In this document: positions 1-6,505 of the stretch, piece by piece
Numbering within the stretch: position 1 is the stretch's first letter
Layout: each line of letters starts with the position of its first letter
NCBI GenBank assembly: GCA_030042885.1
Contig: JASHYW010000148.1
Coordinates: 1 to 9,325, forward strand
Direction of reading: 5' to 3'
Source of the DNA: Streptosporangiaceae bacterium
GTDB lineage: Bacteria > Actinomycetota > Actinomycetes > Streptosporangiales > Streptosporangiaceae
Length of the DNA stretch: 9,325 nucleotides
Notes under the pieces: model-generated
Databases searched by the model: none
Told to the model about the DNA's origin: nothing
What the model saw: the letters and a program-made list of their open reading frames with translations, nothing else
Position numbers and translations under genes: made by a program

Positions 1-2
1 TG

Positions 3-2012
3 CCGTCACAGGTAAAGGTTGCGATAGGCCCAGGGGCCGTCCGGGTGCTGGACTTGCATGCGGCGGCGCTGGTAGCGGTGTTGCGATCGGTTGATGCAGG
101 AGGTCCGGTGCATGTGTCAGTACCTGACGTCCTAAGCGAACTGCTAGGGCATGAGGAACGGTTCTGGCAAGGCACAGCCGAACGGCAGGACCTGCTGACT
201 GAGATGACTGTGACAACGCTCAGGCAGATCGTTGCGGCAGGGACCTTGCTAGGCTCAGATTCGCAGGATCAGGCGGTGGAGCTGCTGAGGCGGGTGCCGG
301 GTGCGGTGGCATCGGTAAAAGTGGCGCGCTGGCTGCGGGGCCTGTACCCACCCGAGGGCGGAGAGCCCGACGGTGACAGAGTGGAGTGGCTAGGATCACT
401 CCGCCCAGCCCGGCTTGCCGAACAACTGGTGGTCGCGCAACTGAGCGCCTCGCCCCGGCTGGCCGAAGAGTGCTTGAGTGGGCTCAATGAGCGGCAGGCG
501 TTGCGAGCGGTGACACTTCTGGGCCGCGCGGCGGTCGACCAACAAGAGACAGCAGGGGACCTGCTAGAACGGGTACTTCCGCTACTGGAGCAGGTGATAG
601 CCAGGTTGCCTGCCGACGTTTCACTGTTGAGTGCAATCTTTGACGCTATCCCTTACCCGTCGACGGCACTAGCTGAGGCCGATCTCGCAGTTACTCGGCG
701 GATCCTCCCGTTGCTGCCGAGTGGTAATCCAGGGCCAAGGGCGCACTGGCTCTTCTGGCTTAGTGCCACACTTGCCCAAACAGGGCGTACTGCCGAGGCC
801 CTACCACCAGCTCGGGAAGCAGTCGATATTTACCGGGAACTTGCCGCGGCCGATCCGGGCCAATACAACGAAGCTCTAGCCGCCGCACTGACTGACCTCG
901 GTAACCGGTATTGGGAACTCGGGCGCCCAGTCGAGGCCCTAAACGCTGAACAAGAGGCGCTGAGTATTCGACGCGAGCTGGCCGCGGTAGACCCTGCGCG
1001 GTACCGTGCAGCCCTAGCCGCGGCGCTCAACAACCTAGGCACAACGCTCTCAGAGCTGGGCCGTCCAGCCGAGGCTCTCTCGCCGTCCAAAGGGGCGGTT
1101 GATGAATACCGCGCCCTAGCCGCCGCCGACCCTGACGGCTACAGCGCCAATCTGGCCGCCGCGCTGTCCAACCTGAGCGTTCTGTTCGCGGAGCTAGGTA
1201 GGCCGTCGGAGGCTATTGATGCTGAACAGGAGGCAGTGAACATCTGGCGGAACGTAGCGCCTGTCAATCCCGACCGGTATCAGGCGGACCTGGCTGTTTC
1301 GCTGTCCAACCTAGGTAACCGGCTCCTAAAGCTGGGCAGGCCCACAGAAGCGGTACTGCCGACTCAGGAAGCAGAGAAGATCCGGAGACAGCTGGCCGTT
1401 GCTTACCCTGACCGGTTCCGAGCGGACTTGGCGGCGTCGCTAATCAACCTCGGTGCGGTGTATTCGGCGCTGAGCCGATCGGATGAGGCCGTGAAGCCGA
1501 CTCAGGAAGAGGCCCTGAAGCCAACTCAGGAAGCAGTCGATATCTACCGGGAGCTAGCCGCCGCCAACCCCGATCGGTACCAGGCAAACCTGGGTAGTGC
1601 CTTGTCCAACCTTGGGATTCGGTTCTCCGCACTAGGCCAGCCGGACAAGGCTCTGGAGGCGACTCAAGAAGCGGTCGACATCTATCGGGAGCTAGCCGCC
1701 GCCAACCCGGACCGGTACCGGGTAGGCTTGGCTAGCACCTCGTTCGACCTCGGTGGCCGGTTTTGGGTCCTGGGCCAGCCGGACGAGGCCCTGAAGGCGA
1801 CTCAAGAAGCGGTCGATATCTACCGGGAGCTAGCCGCCGCCAACCCGGACCGGTACCAGGCAAACCTGGTACAATGCCGCGTACAACCTAGGCAACTTTT
1901 TCGCAAGGCTGAGCCGCCTGGACGAGGCGCTAAAGCCGACTCAGGAAGCAGTTCGTATCTACCGGGAGCTGGCCGCCGCAGACCCAGGCCGCCACGGGCA
2001 AGACCTGTCTAA
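3..2012 (+). CDS. STAND-type NTPase/TPR-repeat protein, 3' part, frameshifted near its end
   Basis: The reading frame is open to the left window edge, so the GTG at 45 is probably internal and the P-loop ATPase part lies upstream. Positions 45-780 match the helical region that follows the NTPase in actinomycete STAND/TPR proteins: a 'GHEERFW' segment, then 'VARWLRGLYP', then 'WLGSLRPARLAEQLV'. From 816 on, the protein consists of 46-residue units resembling TPR pairs, with recurring 'EAVDIYRELAAANPDRY' and 'LGRPxEAL' segments. Such proteins are usually cytoplasmic signal-responsive ATPases whose repeats bind partners; that role is inferred from the family. After codon 'ANL' at 1866-1868 the frame leaves the repeat pattern and becomes Arg/Pro-rich junk up to the TAG at 2010-2012, because of an apparent one-base insertion. 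Leucine codon CTA is unusually frequent. Family assignment is fairly firm; the substrate or signal is unknown. Confidence 0.8.
   Translation, partial: PSQVKVAIGPGAVRVLDLHAAALVAVLRSVDAGGPVHVSVPDVLSELLGHEERFWQGTAERQDLLTEMTVTTLRQIVAAGTLLGSDSQDQAVELLRRVPGAVASVKVARWLRGLYPPEGGEPDGDRVEWLGSLRPARLAEQLVVAQLSASPRLAEECLSGLNERQALRAVTLLGRAAVDQQETAGDLLERVLPLLEQVIARLPADVSLLSAIFDAIPYPSTALAEADLAVTRRILPLLPSGNPGPRAHWLFWLSATLAQTGRTAEALPPAREAVDIYRELAAADPGQYNEALAAALTDLGNRYWELGRPVEALNAEQEALSIRRELAAVDPARYRAALAAALNNLGTTLSELGRPAEALSPSKGAVDEYRALAAADPDGYSANLAAALSNLSVLFAELGRPSEAIDAEQEAVNIWRNVAPVNPDRYQADLAVSLSNLGNRLLKLGRPTEAVLPTQEAEKIRRQLAVAYPDRFRADLAASLINLGAVYSALSRSDEAVKPTQEEALKPTQEAVDIYRELAAANPDRYQANLGSALSNLGIRFSALGQPDKALEATQEAVDIYRELAAANPDRYRVGLASTSFDLGGRFWVLGQPDEALKATQEAVDIYRELAAANPDRYQANLVQCRVQPRQLFRKAEPPGRGAKADSGSSSYLPGAGRRRPRPPRARPV
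816..2010 (+). repeat. Tandem array of 138-bp (46-residue) TPR-like coding repeats
   Basis: Units begin at 816, 954, 1092, 1230, 1368, 1530, 1668, 1806 and, after the frameshift, 1945. Each is 138 bp except the fifth, which carries 24 extra bases, and the last, which is partial. Each unit reads roughly EAVDIYRELAAxxPDRY, then LxxALSNLGxRF, then xLGRPxEALxxTQ, the spacing of two stacked helical hairpins. Units six to eight are close at DNA level: 'gggagctagccgccgcc' is shared by all three, which suggests recent duplication or gene conversion. The repeats lie within the coding frame, so this is a protein repeat and not a CRISPR or intergenic array. Confidence 0.85.
1485..1532 (+). repeat. 24-bp in-frame tandem duplication inside the TPR array
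   Basis: Positions 1485-1508 and 1509-1532 are adjacent 24-bp copies that differ at two bases (gtg/ctg and ccg/cca). They encode EAVKPTQE followed by EALKPTQE. This adds eight residues between the fifth and sixth 46-residue units and would shift the register of the helical stack. The pattern fits a slippage duplication that kept the reading frame and has since diverged slightly. Confidence 0.85.
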
Positions 2013-2103
2013 TGCCCTTCAACTTCTCGCTCTTACGCCGGGTGGCCGTGGTCTCACGACAGAAGTGGAAACGGCACAACCAGATACAGGTGTTAAGGAT
2101 TAG
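1873..2103 (+). pseudogene. Out-of-frame C-terminal tail of the TPR gene
   Basis: In the frame starting at 1873 the protein resumes as NAAYNLGNFFARLSRLDEAL, then EAVRIYRELAAADPGRHG, and ends at a TAG at 2101-2103. This restores the repeat pattern lost in the main frame. If the four bases gtac at 1869-1872 are read as one codon, unit eight is exactly 46 residues long, so the break is best explained by one extra base there. The tail has no start site of its own. It is either a true frameshift mutation, a sequencing error, or (less likely) a programmed shift; no slippery heptamer is obvious. Confidence 0.8.
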
Positions 2104-2189
2104 ACGCTCGCAACATGCAGCGGAAGCTTCCCTGGAAGATCTGAAAAGACTCCCTATCCTGAGTCCCCAGCGGGATGCTCGCATGGGCG

Positions 2190-2996
2190 TTACTCCATCT
2201 CGATCTCGCGGTTGGCCATTTTTCCGGCAGAGCGGAGTGCTGTGGCGGGCTCAGTCGGCCCGGGTTCGGCGTCGTGCTCGATGGCGAGCCGGTAGGCCTG
2301 CTCGACGGCCCGCAGCCGGGTGGCCACCCGCGTGTCCCGGGCGGCGATGGCCTGGCGGTTGCTCCTGCCGTAGGAGCCCTCGGGCAGGCTGTGGCCGAAG
2401 TGCTGGACCTCGCGGACGTGGGCTTCTCGCTCGTCAGCGTGCGCGGCGATGGCGAACATGGCGATCTTGGCGGTGGTGGCGTCGAGGGTGAGGCTGACCG
2501 TCTGGCTTTCGGGGTCGCGGTGGGCCAGGGCGAGGATCCGGGGGCCGTCGGTGTCGGGCCAGGCCTGCTCGGCGGGGCGGAGGCCGTGCCTGGCCCGGTC
2601 GTGGAGCCCGGCTAGCATGACGTCGGCCCGGTCGATCCGATCGCAGGCGCGGCCGAAGTTGTCGCCGATCGGGCCGAGGTCGGTGCCGCGGCTGATGCAG
2701 TACTCCATGAGCTTGGCGGCCTCTGGCTGGTCCGCGTAGTTCCCGGAGCGTGAGTGGACGCGCAGCTGCATCTTAAGCGCCGGGTAGATCGCTCCCGTAT
2801 CGACGAAGCGCAGGAGCCCCTGGGCAAACTCTGGTGATTGCGGACGGGCCGCCAGCCAGATGGCCAGCCGGCGGGCGGTGATATGGTCCACCGCGCTGCC
2901 CTGGGCGTTTGCGGCAGCGACACCATCGTCGATCAGGCGCTCGTAGAGCGGCAGATCTGGCAGCGGCCCATTCCCGTTGGTGGCGTCACGGTGCAT
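2190..2996 (-). CDS. Unrecognised 268-aa helical protein next to the excisionase-like gene
   Basis: An ATG at 2994-2996 starts a 268-aa frame ending at TAA (2190-2192). An in-frame stop lies 14 codons upstream (3036-3038) with no ATG, GTG or TTG between, so the start is well fixed; 'gagg' sits about five bases before it. The protein has strong actinomycete third-position GC bias, no signal peptide or membrane segment, and looks mainly helical, with segments such as '[21 protein letters not shown]' near the N-terminus and '[20 protein letters not shown]' in the middle. It has an acidic Pro/Glu-containing tail ending REIEME. I do not recognise the family. It has no tyrosine- or serine-recombinase motifs, so it is not the integrase expected beside an excisionase. 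It lies 180 bp downstream of the HTH gene on the same strand and converges with the TPR gene. Its function is unknown; a role in an integrated element is inferred only from position. Confidence 0.7.
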   Translation of the reverse strand: MHRDATNGNGPLPDLPLYERLIDDGVAAANAQGSAVDHITARRLAIWLAARPQSPEFAQGLLRFVDTGAIYPALKMQLRVHSRSGNYADQPEAAKLMEYCISRGTDLGPIGDNFGRACDRIDRADVMLAGLHDRARHGLRPAEQAWPDTDGPRILALAHRDPESQTVSLTLDATTAKIAMFAIAAHADEREAHVREVQHFGHSLPEGSYGRSNRQAIAARDTRVATRLRAVEQAYRLAIEHDAEPGPTEPATALRSAGKMANREIEME

Positions 2997-3086
2997 CGGG
3001 GCCTCGCTACTCGGCGCCGCACCCAGAGCCTGGCCCTACGGCGCAGCAGGCCACAGAACCGGGCTCCCTGGCCAGGTCGCTTCTCC

Positions 3087-3100
3087 AGCCCGCGCGGGCT
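3087..3100. promoter_or_regulatory. 14-bp perfect palindrome in the gap between the two minus-strand genes
   Basis: AGCCCGCGCGGGCT is a perfect inverted repeat 91 bp upstream of the 268-aa gene and 77 bp downstream of the HTH gene. It could be an operator for a dimeric regulator, perhaps the neighbouring HTH protein, or a short hairpin. GC-rich palindromes also arise by chance in this composition, so the functional call is weak. Confidence 0.25.
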
Positions 3101-3176
3101 AGTACGGCCGGCAGACGCGGCCCGCCGCCGGTGCTGCGCTGCCGTACGGCTTCGGCACGGTTCATGCGGGCCTGGC

Positions 3177-3437
3177 CTACGACGCCATGCCGAGGAATTG
3201 CTGCAGGTGCTGGCGGGTGATGACGCGCCGTCTGCCGACCTTGGTGTAGGTCAGGTTCCCGCGGCGCATCTCGTCATACAGCAGGTCGCGGGACAGCCCG
3301 GTTAGGCGGGCGGCCTCATCGACGGAGTAGGCCAGCCGTTCGGCCGCTGGGTGTGGTTCTGGCGGGCCGCTGCCAGGTGGTGCCGGAGCGGTGGCCGTAG
3401 GCGGCGTATCGCGGGAATCGGGACTGTGGCTGCTCAT
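3177..3437 (-). CDS. Excisionase/MerR-like helix-turn-helix protein
   Basis: The 86-aa protein has a Pro/Ala-rich, probably disordered N-terminus (residues 1-33). Residues 37-82 form a complete excisionase-type winged HTH: YSVDEAARLTGLSRDLLYDE is the helix-turn-helix, and 'KVGRRRVITRQHLQQFL' is the basic wing and last helix. This is the HTH_17 pattern of small DNA-binding proteins in actinomycete integrative elements, where they act as excisionases or as regulators of element genes. The ATG at 3435-3437 has 'gagga' about ten bases upstream. The stop is TAG at 3177-3179. In typical elements a tyrosine integrase follows directly; here the next gene is the unrelated 268-aa protein, so this could be an orphan excisionase or a plain regulator. 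The domain call is firm and the role is inferred. Confidence 0.8.
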   Translation of the reverse strand: MSSHSPDSRDTPPTATAPAPPGSGPPEPHPAAERLAYSVDEAARLTGLSRDLLYDEMRRGNLTYTKVGRRRVITRQHLQQFLGMAS

Positions 3438-3730
3438 GGCCTTGTTTCCTCGGCCGGGTGTCCGGGATCGCCTGGCTCGGGGATCCCCGCCCTCTGATAG
3501 AGCGATCTGGAATCGCCTGTTAGCCGCCGTTCAGGGTGAACGCCTTCGGGGTGGTTGCGTCTTTGCTGGTGGGCGTGGTTTTCGTGGTGGTTCTGGTTGC
3601 GGTGGGGTGACGTGCGGCGACACCGTGAGCGTGTCGGGTAGAGGGACGGCCCTCCCCGTTACCTTTTCGCGAAGCTCGGGGAGGGCCGTGAGGGTGCGCG
3701 GAGGCACCATTGCTCACGGTAGGGAACAAC
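3438..3730. other. Intergenic region between divergent HTH and IS genes
   Basis: No convincing gene lies here; the open frames are Thr/Pro- or Gly-rich and lack ribosome binding sites. The left part must hold the leader and promoter of the minus-strand HTH gene, but I could not pick out confident -35/-10 boxes. A short inverted repeat, CGTTCA-ggg-TGAACG, lies at 3528-3542 and could be an operator. The right part (from about 3632) appears to belong to the insertion element and holds the long hairpin described separately. Confidence 0.5.
3646..3689. repeat. 13-bp perfect inverted repeat (long GC hairpin) upstream of the IS genes
   Basis: ACGGCCCTCCCCG at 3646-3658 pairs perfectly with CGGGGAGGGCCGT at 3677-3689 around an 18-base loop that itself contains the palindrome TTCGCGAA. 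It lies 41 bp before the ATG of the DUF6431-like gene. It may be a sub-terminal structure of the element, a terminator insulating the element from outside transcription, or a translational control hairpin. A 'TGT' just upstream at 3632 could be the outer tip, since IS481-group ends usually begin TGT, but the right end is missing and cannot be compared. Confidence 0.6.
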
Positions 3731-4321
3731 ATGGCCGGCGTCGAGTCGTTGCTCGGTAACGGCCTGCTTTCGTGTCCTGGCTGCGGTGGCCGGCTGGGAG
3801 GGTGGGGTCATGCGGTCCGGCGGCGGGTCTTCACGGCGGGCCGTTTCCCGGTGTCGGTGCGCCCGCGGCGGGCGCGGTGCGGGTCGTGCGGTGCGACGCA
3901 CGTTCTGCTTCCTGCGTGGCTGCTGGCGCGGCGGTGCGACGGGACGGGGGTGATCGGGGACATGCTGGCGCGGGCGGCCCGGGGCCAGGGGTTCCGGTCG
4001 ATCGCGGCTGCGAGCGGGGTGCCGGAGGACACGGTGCGGGACCGGCTTCGCCGTTTCCGCAGGTCGGCGGGGCGGGTGCGGGAGCACTTCACCCGGCTGG
4101 CCGGGGTCCTGGCGGGCGATCCTGTCCCGCTGGACCCGGCGGGCAGCGTGGTGGGCGACGCGGTGGTGGCGGTCGCAGCGGCAGCGGCCGCGGGCCGCTG
4201 GCCGGCGCTCACGGTGCCGGCCTGGGAGCTGGCGGCCGCGGTCACGATGGGGTCGCTTCTGTCCCCGGTCGCCGTCTTCCGCCGGGTTCGCGGGGACACG
4301 CTGTCGCCTGCCCTGGGATGA
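3731..4321 (+). CDS. DUF6431-like zinc-ribbon/HTH protein, IS accessory gene
   Basis: The 196-aa protein carries two Cys pairs that would bind zinc: CPGCGG (Cys15, Cys18) and CGSCGATH (Cys50, Cys53). A conserved 'ATHVLLPAWLL' follows. Residues 86-110 form a helix-turn-helix: GQGFRSIAAASGVPEDTVRD, then RLRRFR. The remainder is Ala-rich. This organisation is that of the DUF6431 family, usually found just ahead of an IS481-like transposase; its exact job in transposition is not established, and DNA binding is inferred. I chose ATG 3731 because 'aggg' lies six bases before it; the same frame could start at TTG 3710, which has no such site. The stop is TGA at 4319-4321. The gene looks intact. Confidence 0.75.
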   Translation: MAGVESLLGNGLLSCPGCGGRLGGWGHAVRRRVFTAGRFPVSVRPRRARCGSCGATHVLLPAWLLARRCDGTGVIGDMLARAARGQGFRSIAAASGVPEDTVRDRLRRFRRSAGRVREHFTRLAGVLAGDPVPLDPAGSVVGDAVVAVAAAAAAGRWPALTVPAWELAAAVTMGSLLSPVAVFRRVRGDTLSPALG

Positions 4322-4414
4322 CGGTTCAACGCGAGTTCCCCTCTGCCCCCGGGCGGTTACGTCCTGTCACTCTCGACGGGCCTGCAGGAGCAGGCAGCCG
4401 AGAAAGGACAGAGC

Positions 4415-5101
4415 ATGACGACTGCGGATGAGGCGGATAAGAAGGCGCGGGTGGACCGGGCCCGGGAGACGGGCCTGTTCCGGTACTCGCTGGTGCAGGA
4501 GCTCCTGGAGCCGGGGCTGAGCCAGGCGGAGCGGGACTGGCGGGCCAGGGGGCTGGCCGGCCGTGTCCACGAGGGGCCGCGCGGCCGCCGGGTAACGGTG
4601 TCGTACTCGACGCTGACCCGGTGGCGGCGCCGCTATGAGGAGGGCGGGTTCGACGCGCTGGTGCCGTCGCCGCGGCAGCCGTCGCCGCGGACCCCGGAGG
4701 AGGTCCTCGCGCTGGCGGAGGCACTGAAGCGGGAGAAGCCGGGCCGGGCGGCGGCGCAGGTCCGGCGGATCCTGCAGGTCACGTCGGGCTGGGCGCCGTC
4801 GGACCGGACCCTGCAGCGGCTGTTCGGGCGGCTGGAGCTGAACCGGCCGGCGTCGGCTCCGGAGGAGGAGCAGCGGGCGCTGGGCCGGTTCGAGTGCGCG
4901 AGGCCGAACGAGATGTGGACCGGTGACACCCTGCACGGCCCGGTGATCGGCGGCCAGAAGTCGTATCTTTTCGCGTTCACCGGCGACCACTCCAGGGCCG
5001 TGATGGGCGCCCGCTGGTCGCACCACGACGACGTGGTCCGGATGGCCGCGGCGTTCCGCCCGGCCCTGCAGGCACGCGGCGTCCCGAAATCGGCCTACCT
5101 A
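4415..5101 (+). pseudogene. IS481-like DDE transposase, truncated inside the catalytic core
   Basis: ATG 4415 follows 'gaaagga' by six bases. Residues 1-120 hold the N-terminal HTH region, with 'YSTLTRWRRRYEEGGFDALV' as its recognisable core. Residues from about 160 start the RNase H-like integrase core: 'ECARPNEMWTGDTLHGP' carries the first catalytic Asp (Asp171), followed by 'SYLFAFTGDHSRAVMGARWS'. Homology runs to 'GVPKSAYL' (to residue 229, position 5101). The expected 'VDNG'-type segment with the second Asp, and the catalytic Glu beyond, are absent. The frame stays open by chance to 5443, but this tail (Pro/Gly/Cys-rich) matches no transposase and overlaps the next gene in another frame. 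The enzyme cannot be active as a DDE transposase. Confidence 0.8.
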
Positions 5102-5336
5102 CCTGGACTTGCTATTGGGCCAGGCCAGGCATCGCCGATAGAAGGAGCAGCGCGGGCTGCCGGGCACGGCCTAGGCGGACCCTTATCCTCTCGCGGGAGG
5201 ACCGTCTTCATATTGGAGCGGCGGCTGCGCGTTGCGGCCGTTCCCGGCATTGCGGCGCCCGGCGTCATGACCGGTGGCTGCCCTGCTGCGGATCCCAAGC
5301 ACTACGACAGTCACCAGCGCAAGGAGGACAATCGCG
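5102..5336. other. Short intergenic stretch after the IS break
   Basis: This 235-bp stretch begins where transposase homology ends and runs to the GTG of the next gene. It contains a weak hairpin (TCCTC-tcgcgg-GAGGA, 5186-5201) and presumably the promoter of the 117-aa gene, though no clear -35/-10 pair stands out. No short repeat marking the junction was evident by eye. Confidence 0.4.
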
Positions 5337-5690
5337 GTGCCTCACCTGGAACTGAATCTGGCCCCAACTGCCGAGGACATGTCGGAGATGGCTCTTGCAC
5401 TTATGCGCGCGATCATTGCAGCTGCCGACCAGGATCAGGATGAGATGACCGTACTGCTCATCCACGGGGAGCCGAAGGCGGTGATCGCTCCATACGGGCA
5501 TGAGCGGCGGCCGGGCGCGGCGGCCGAGATCGCGTTTGACCAGACGGCACCGCCTGAAGCACGCCTGGTGCTTAAGGACACGTGGGGCGGGAGCATCCGC
5601 ATGAGTACCGAGGAGTTCCGGCAGCTTGCCAGAGAAGGCGTCTCGAGCCGCTTTGAGATGATGGCGGAGATCGCGGAATCGTGGCCGTAG
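5337..5690 (+). CDS. 117-aa protein with possible Phd/YefM-like segment
   Basis: GTG 5337 is the likely start because 'aaggagg' (5321-5327) lies nine bases upstream; an in-frame GTG at 5274 has no such site. The N-terminal third is helical and acidic ('TAEDMSEMALALMRAIIAAA'). Residues 37-52, MTVLLIHGEPKAVIAP, resemble the strand-turn-strand 'hGkPvAVl' hallmark of Phd/YefM antitoxins, but the preceding part is longer than usual and I cannot confirm the family. The C-terminus ('MSTEEFRQLAREG', 'FEMMAEIAES') is again helical and acidic. No signal peptide or membrane segment is seen. The frame ends TAG at 5688-5690 and overlaps the next small ORF by ten bases. It may be an antitoxin-like regulator, but could be any small acidic actinomycete protein. 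The coding call is good; the function is weak. Confidence 0.65.
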   Translation: MPHLELNLAPTAEDMSEMALALMRAIIAAADQDQDEMTVLLIHGEPKAVIAPYGHERRPGAAAEIAFDQTAPPEARLVLKDTWGGSIRMSTEEFRQLAREGVSSRFEMMAEIAESWP

Positions 5691-5959
5691 GCGCGCCGGT
5701 GGTCCGCGAGTCCGGCGTCGGTGGCTGCCGACGAGAGCCGTCTCGGGCTGGGAGCAACGTTCAACTGGTCCATCGCTGGTGCTATGTCGATGATCCTGTA
5801 GTGCCGTTGCCCGGACGCGCGCAGAGGCTGCTGGTATCCGGTATGGGCGTACACCCGGCTGTAGCGCCCGACTTTGCCTGGCTCGTACGCCGCCTGCGGA
5901 AGCGCGCGGCTACCCGGCAATCCCAGCTCCAAGCGGTCAAGAACGCGGCGTATGCCTGA
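5681..5959 (+). CDS. Small unknown ORF overlapping the 117-aa gene
   Basis: GTG 5681 starts a 92-aa frame that overlaps the upstream stop by ten bases, the arrangement of translationally coupled genes; 'ggcggag' lies roughly 11 bases before it. Third-position GC is moderately high. The C-terminal half is basic ('AWLVRRLRKRAATRQSQLQ'), giving a positive charge opposite to its acidic neighbour, as toxin-antitoxin partners often show. I recognise no toxin motif, and a minus-strand frame also crosses this stretch, so it may be non-coding or a gene fragment. Confidence 0.35.
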   Translation: MAVGAPVVRESGVGGCRREPSRAGSNVQLVHRWCYVDDPVVPLPGRAQRLLVSGMGVHPAVAPDFAWLVRRLRKRAATRQSQLQAVKNAAYA

Positions 5960-6505
5960 CGGCATGCCATCTACTTCCTCAGTGTGACACGCCTGTGCAG
6001 ACCGACGTCCTGGCGCGACTCCAGGGCCAGATCCAGCTGCCGATGTGGACTTTCGTTCCGTCCCGCCGTCGATTGGGCTGGCGCATGTGATCGCAGGCGG
6101 CCGCTTCAACGCGACCGGGGCCGCGCCCGACTCAGGCGGTGGACGCCGCTTCCTGGGCTGGTCAGCTAGCCCGCATTGGATCGTCAGCCGGGCTGCATAC
6201 CTTTGCAGCGGACGTAGCCATAGCGCATAGTCGCCATCAGCCCCGATCGCTCATGGGTCGCGCGGAACGCGGCAGATACGGACAGTTGCGCGGAGGGCAC
6301 CGATGTATAGAAATACGGTCGGCCGCTCGCGTTGGAGCAGAACCAGGAACGGGCCAACTACGTGAATGTGTCGGTAGGTAACCGCGCGCCGACCCGCCTG
6401 AACGCGAGCTGGAGCACTGCCTTTGGTGCCATCTGACTGGCCATAACGGGCTGATCTGCGCTACGGCTGGTATCAGCGGCGGCCCACGGCAGCGAAGGGG
6501 TGAGG
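5960..6505. other. Gene-poor stretch before the aminotransferase
   Basis: About 545 bp without a convincing gene. The short frames here lack ribosome binding sites and recognisable motifs, and stop codons fall often in all frames, with local GC a little below that of the flanking genes. It should contain the promoter of the aminotransferase gene. 'GCTGAT' at 6452 and 'ATCAGC' about 16 bases later form a loose inverted repeat ahead of that gene, of unknown meaning. The stretch may be a decayed gene, but nothing could be identified. Confidence 0.45.

Larger units (their letters stand above)
3632..5101 (+). mobile_element. Truncated two-gene IS481-like element with DUF6431-type partner gene
   Basis: A DUF6431-like gene followed 93 bp later by an IS481-like integrase-core gene is a recurring arrangement in actinomycetes, and the two genes share strand and a very high third-position GC. 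The left end is placed tentatively at TGT (3632); the right part is lost, because the transposase homology stops at 5099-5101 within the catalytic domain. The element therefore cannot move by itself. The left limit is a guess. The right limit is the point where recognisable transposase sequence stops. Confidence 0.6.

Noticed and set aside
816..2010. Regular 138-bp repeats as a possible CRISPR or satellite array
   Set aside because: The repeats are in frame, encode a clear TPR-like pattern, and have no alternating constant repeat and unique spacer.
2175..2739. Plus-strand Gly/Val-rich open frames
   Set aside because: They are antisense to the 268-aa gene, with repetitive composition and no start signals.
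2104..3180. tRNA or attachment site beside the excisionase-like gene
   Set aside because: No cloverleaf-like sequence or matching direct repeats could be found by eye, so no integration site is claimed.
3520..3732. Minus-strand Thr/Pro-rich 70-aa open frame
   Set aside because: It is low complexity, overlaps the IS leader hairpin and lacks a ribosome binding site.
5102..5443. C-terminal extension of the transposase frame
   Set aside because: It is an accidental open frame after the breakpoint, low in family-like sequence, and overlaps the better supported 117-aa gene.
5435..6109. Minus-strand 224-aa open frame
   Set aside because: It runs antisense through the 117-aa gene, has no ribosome binding site and no recognisable motif; GC-rich DNA gives such frames freely.
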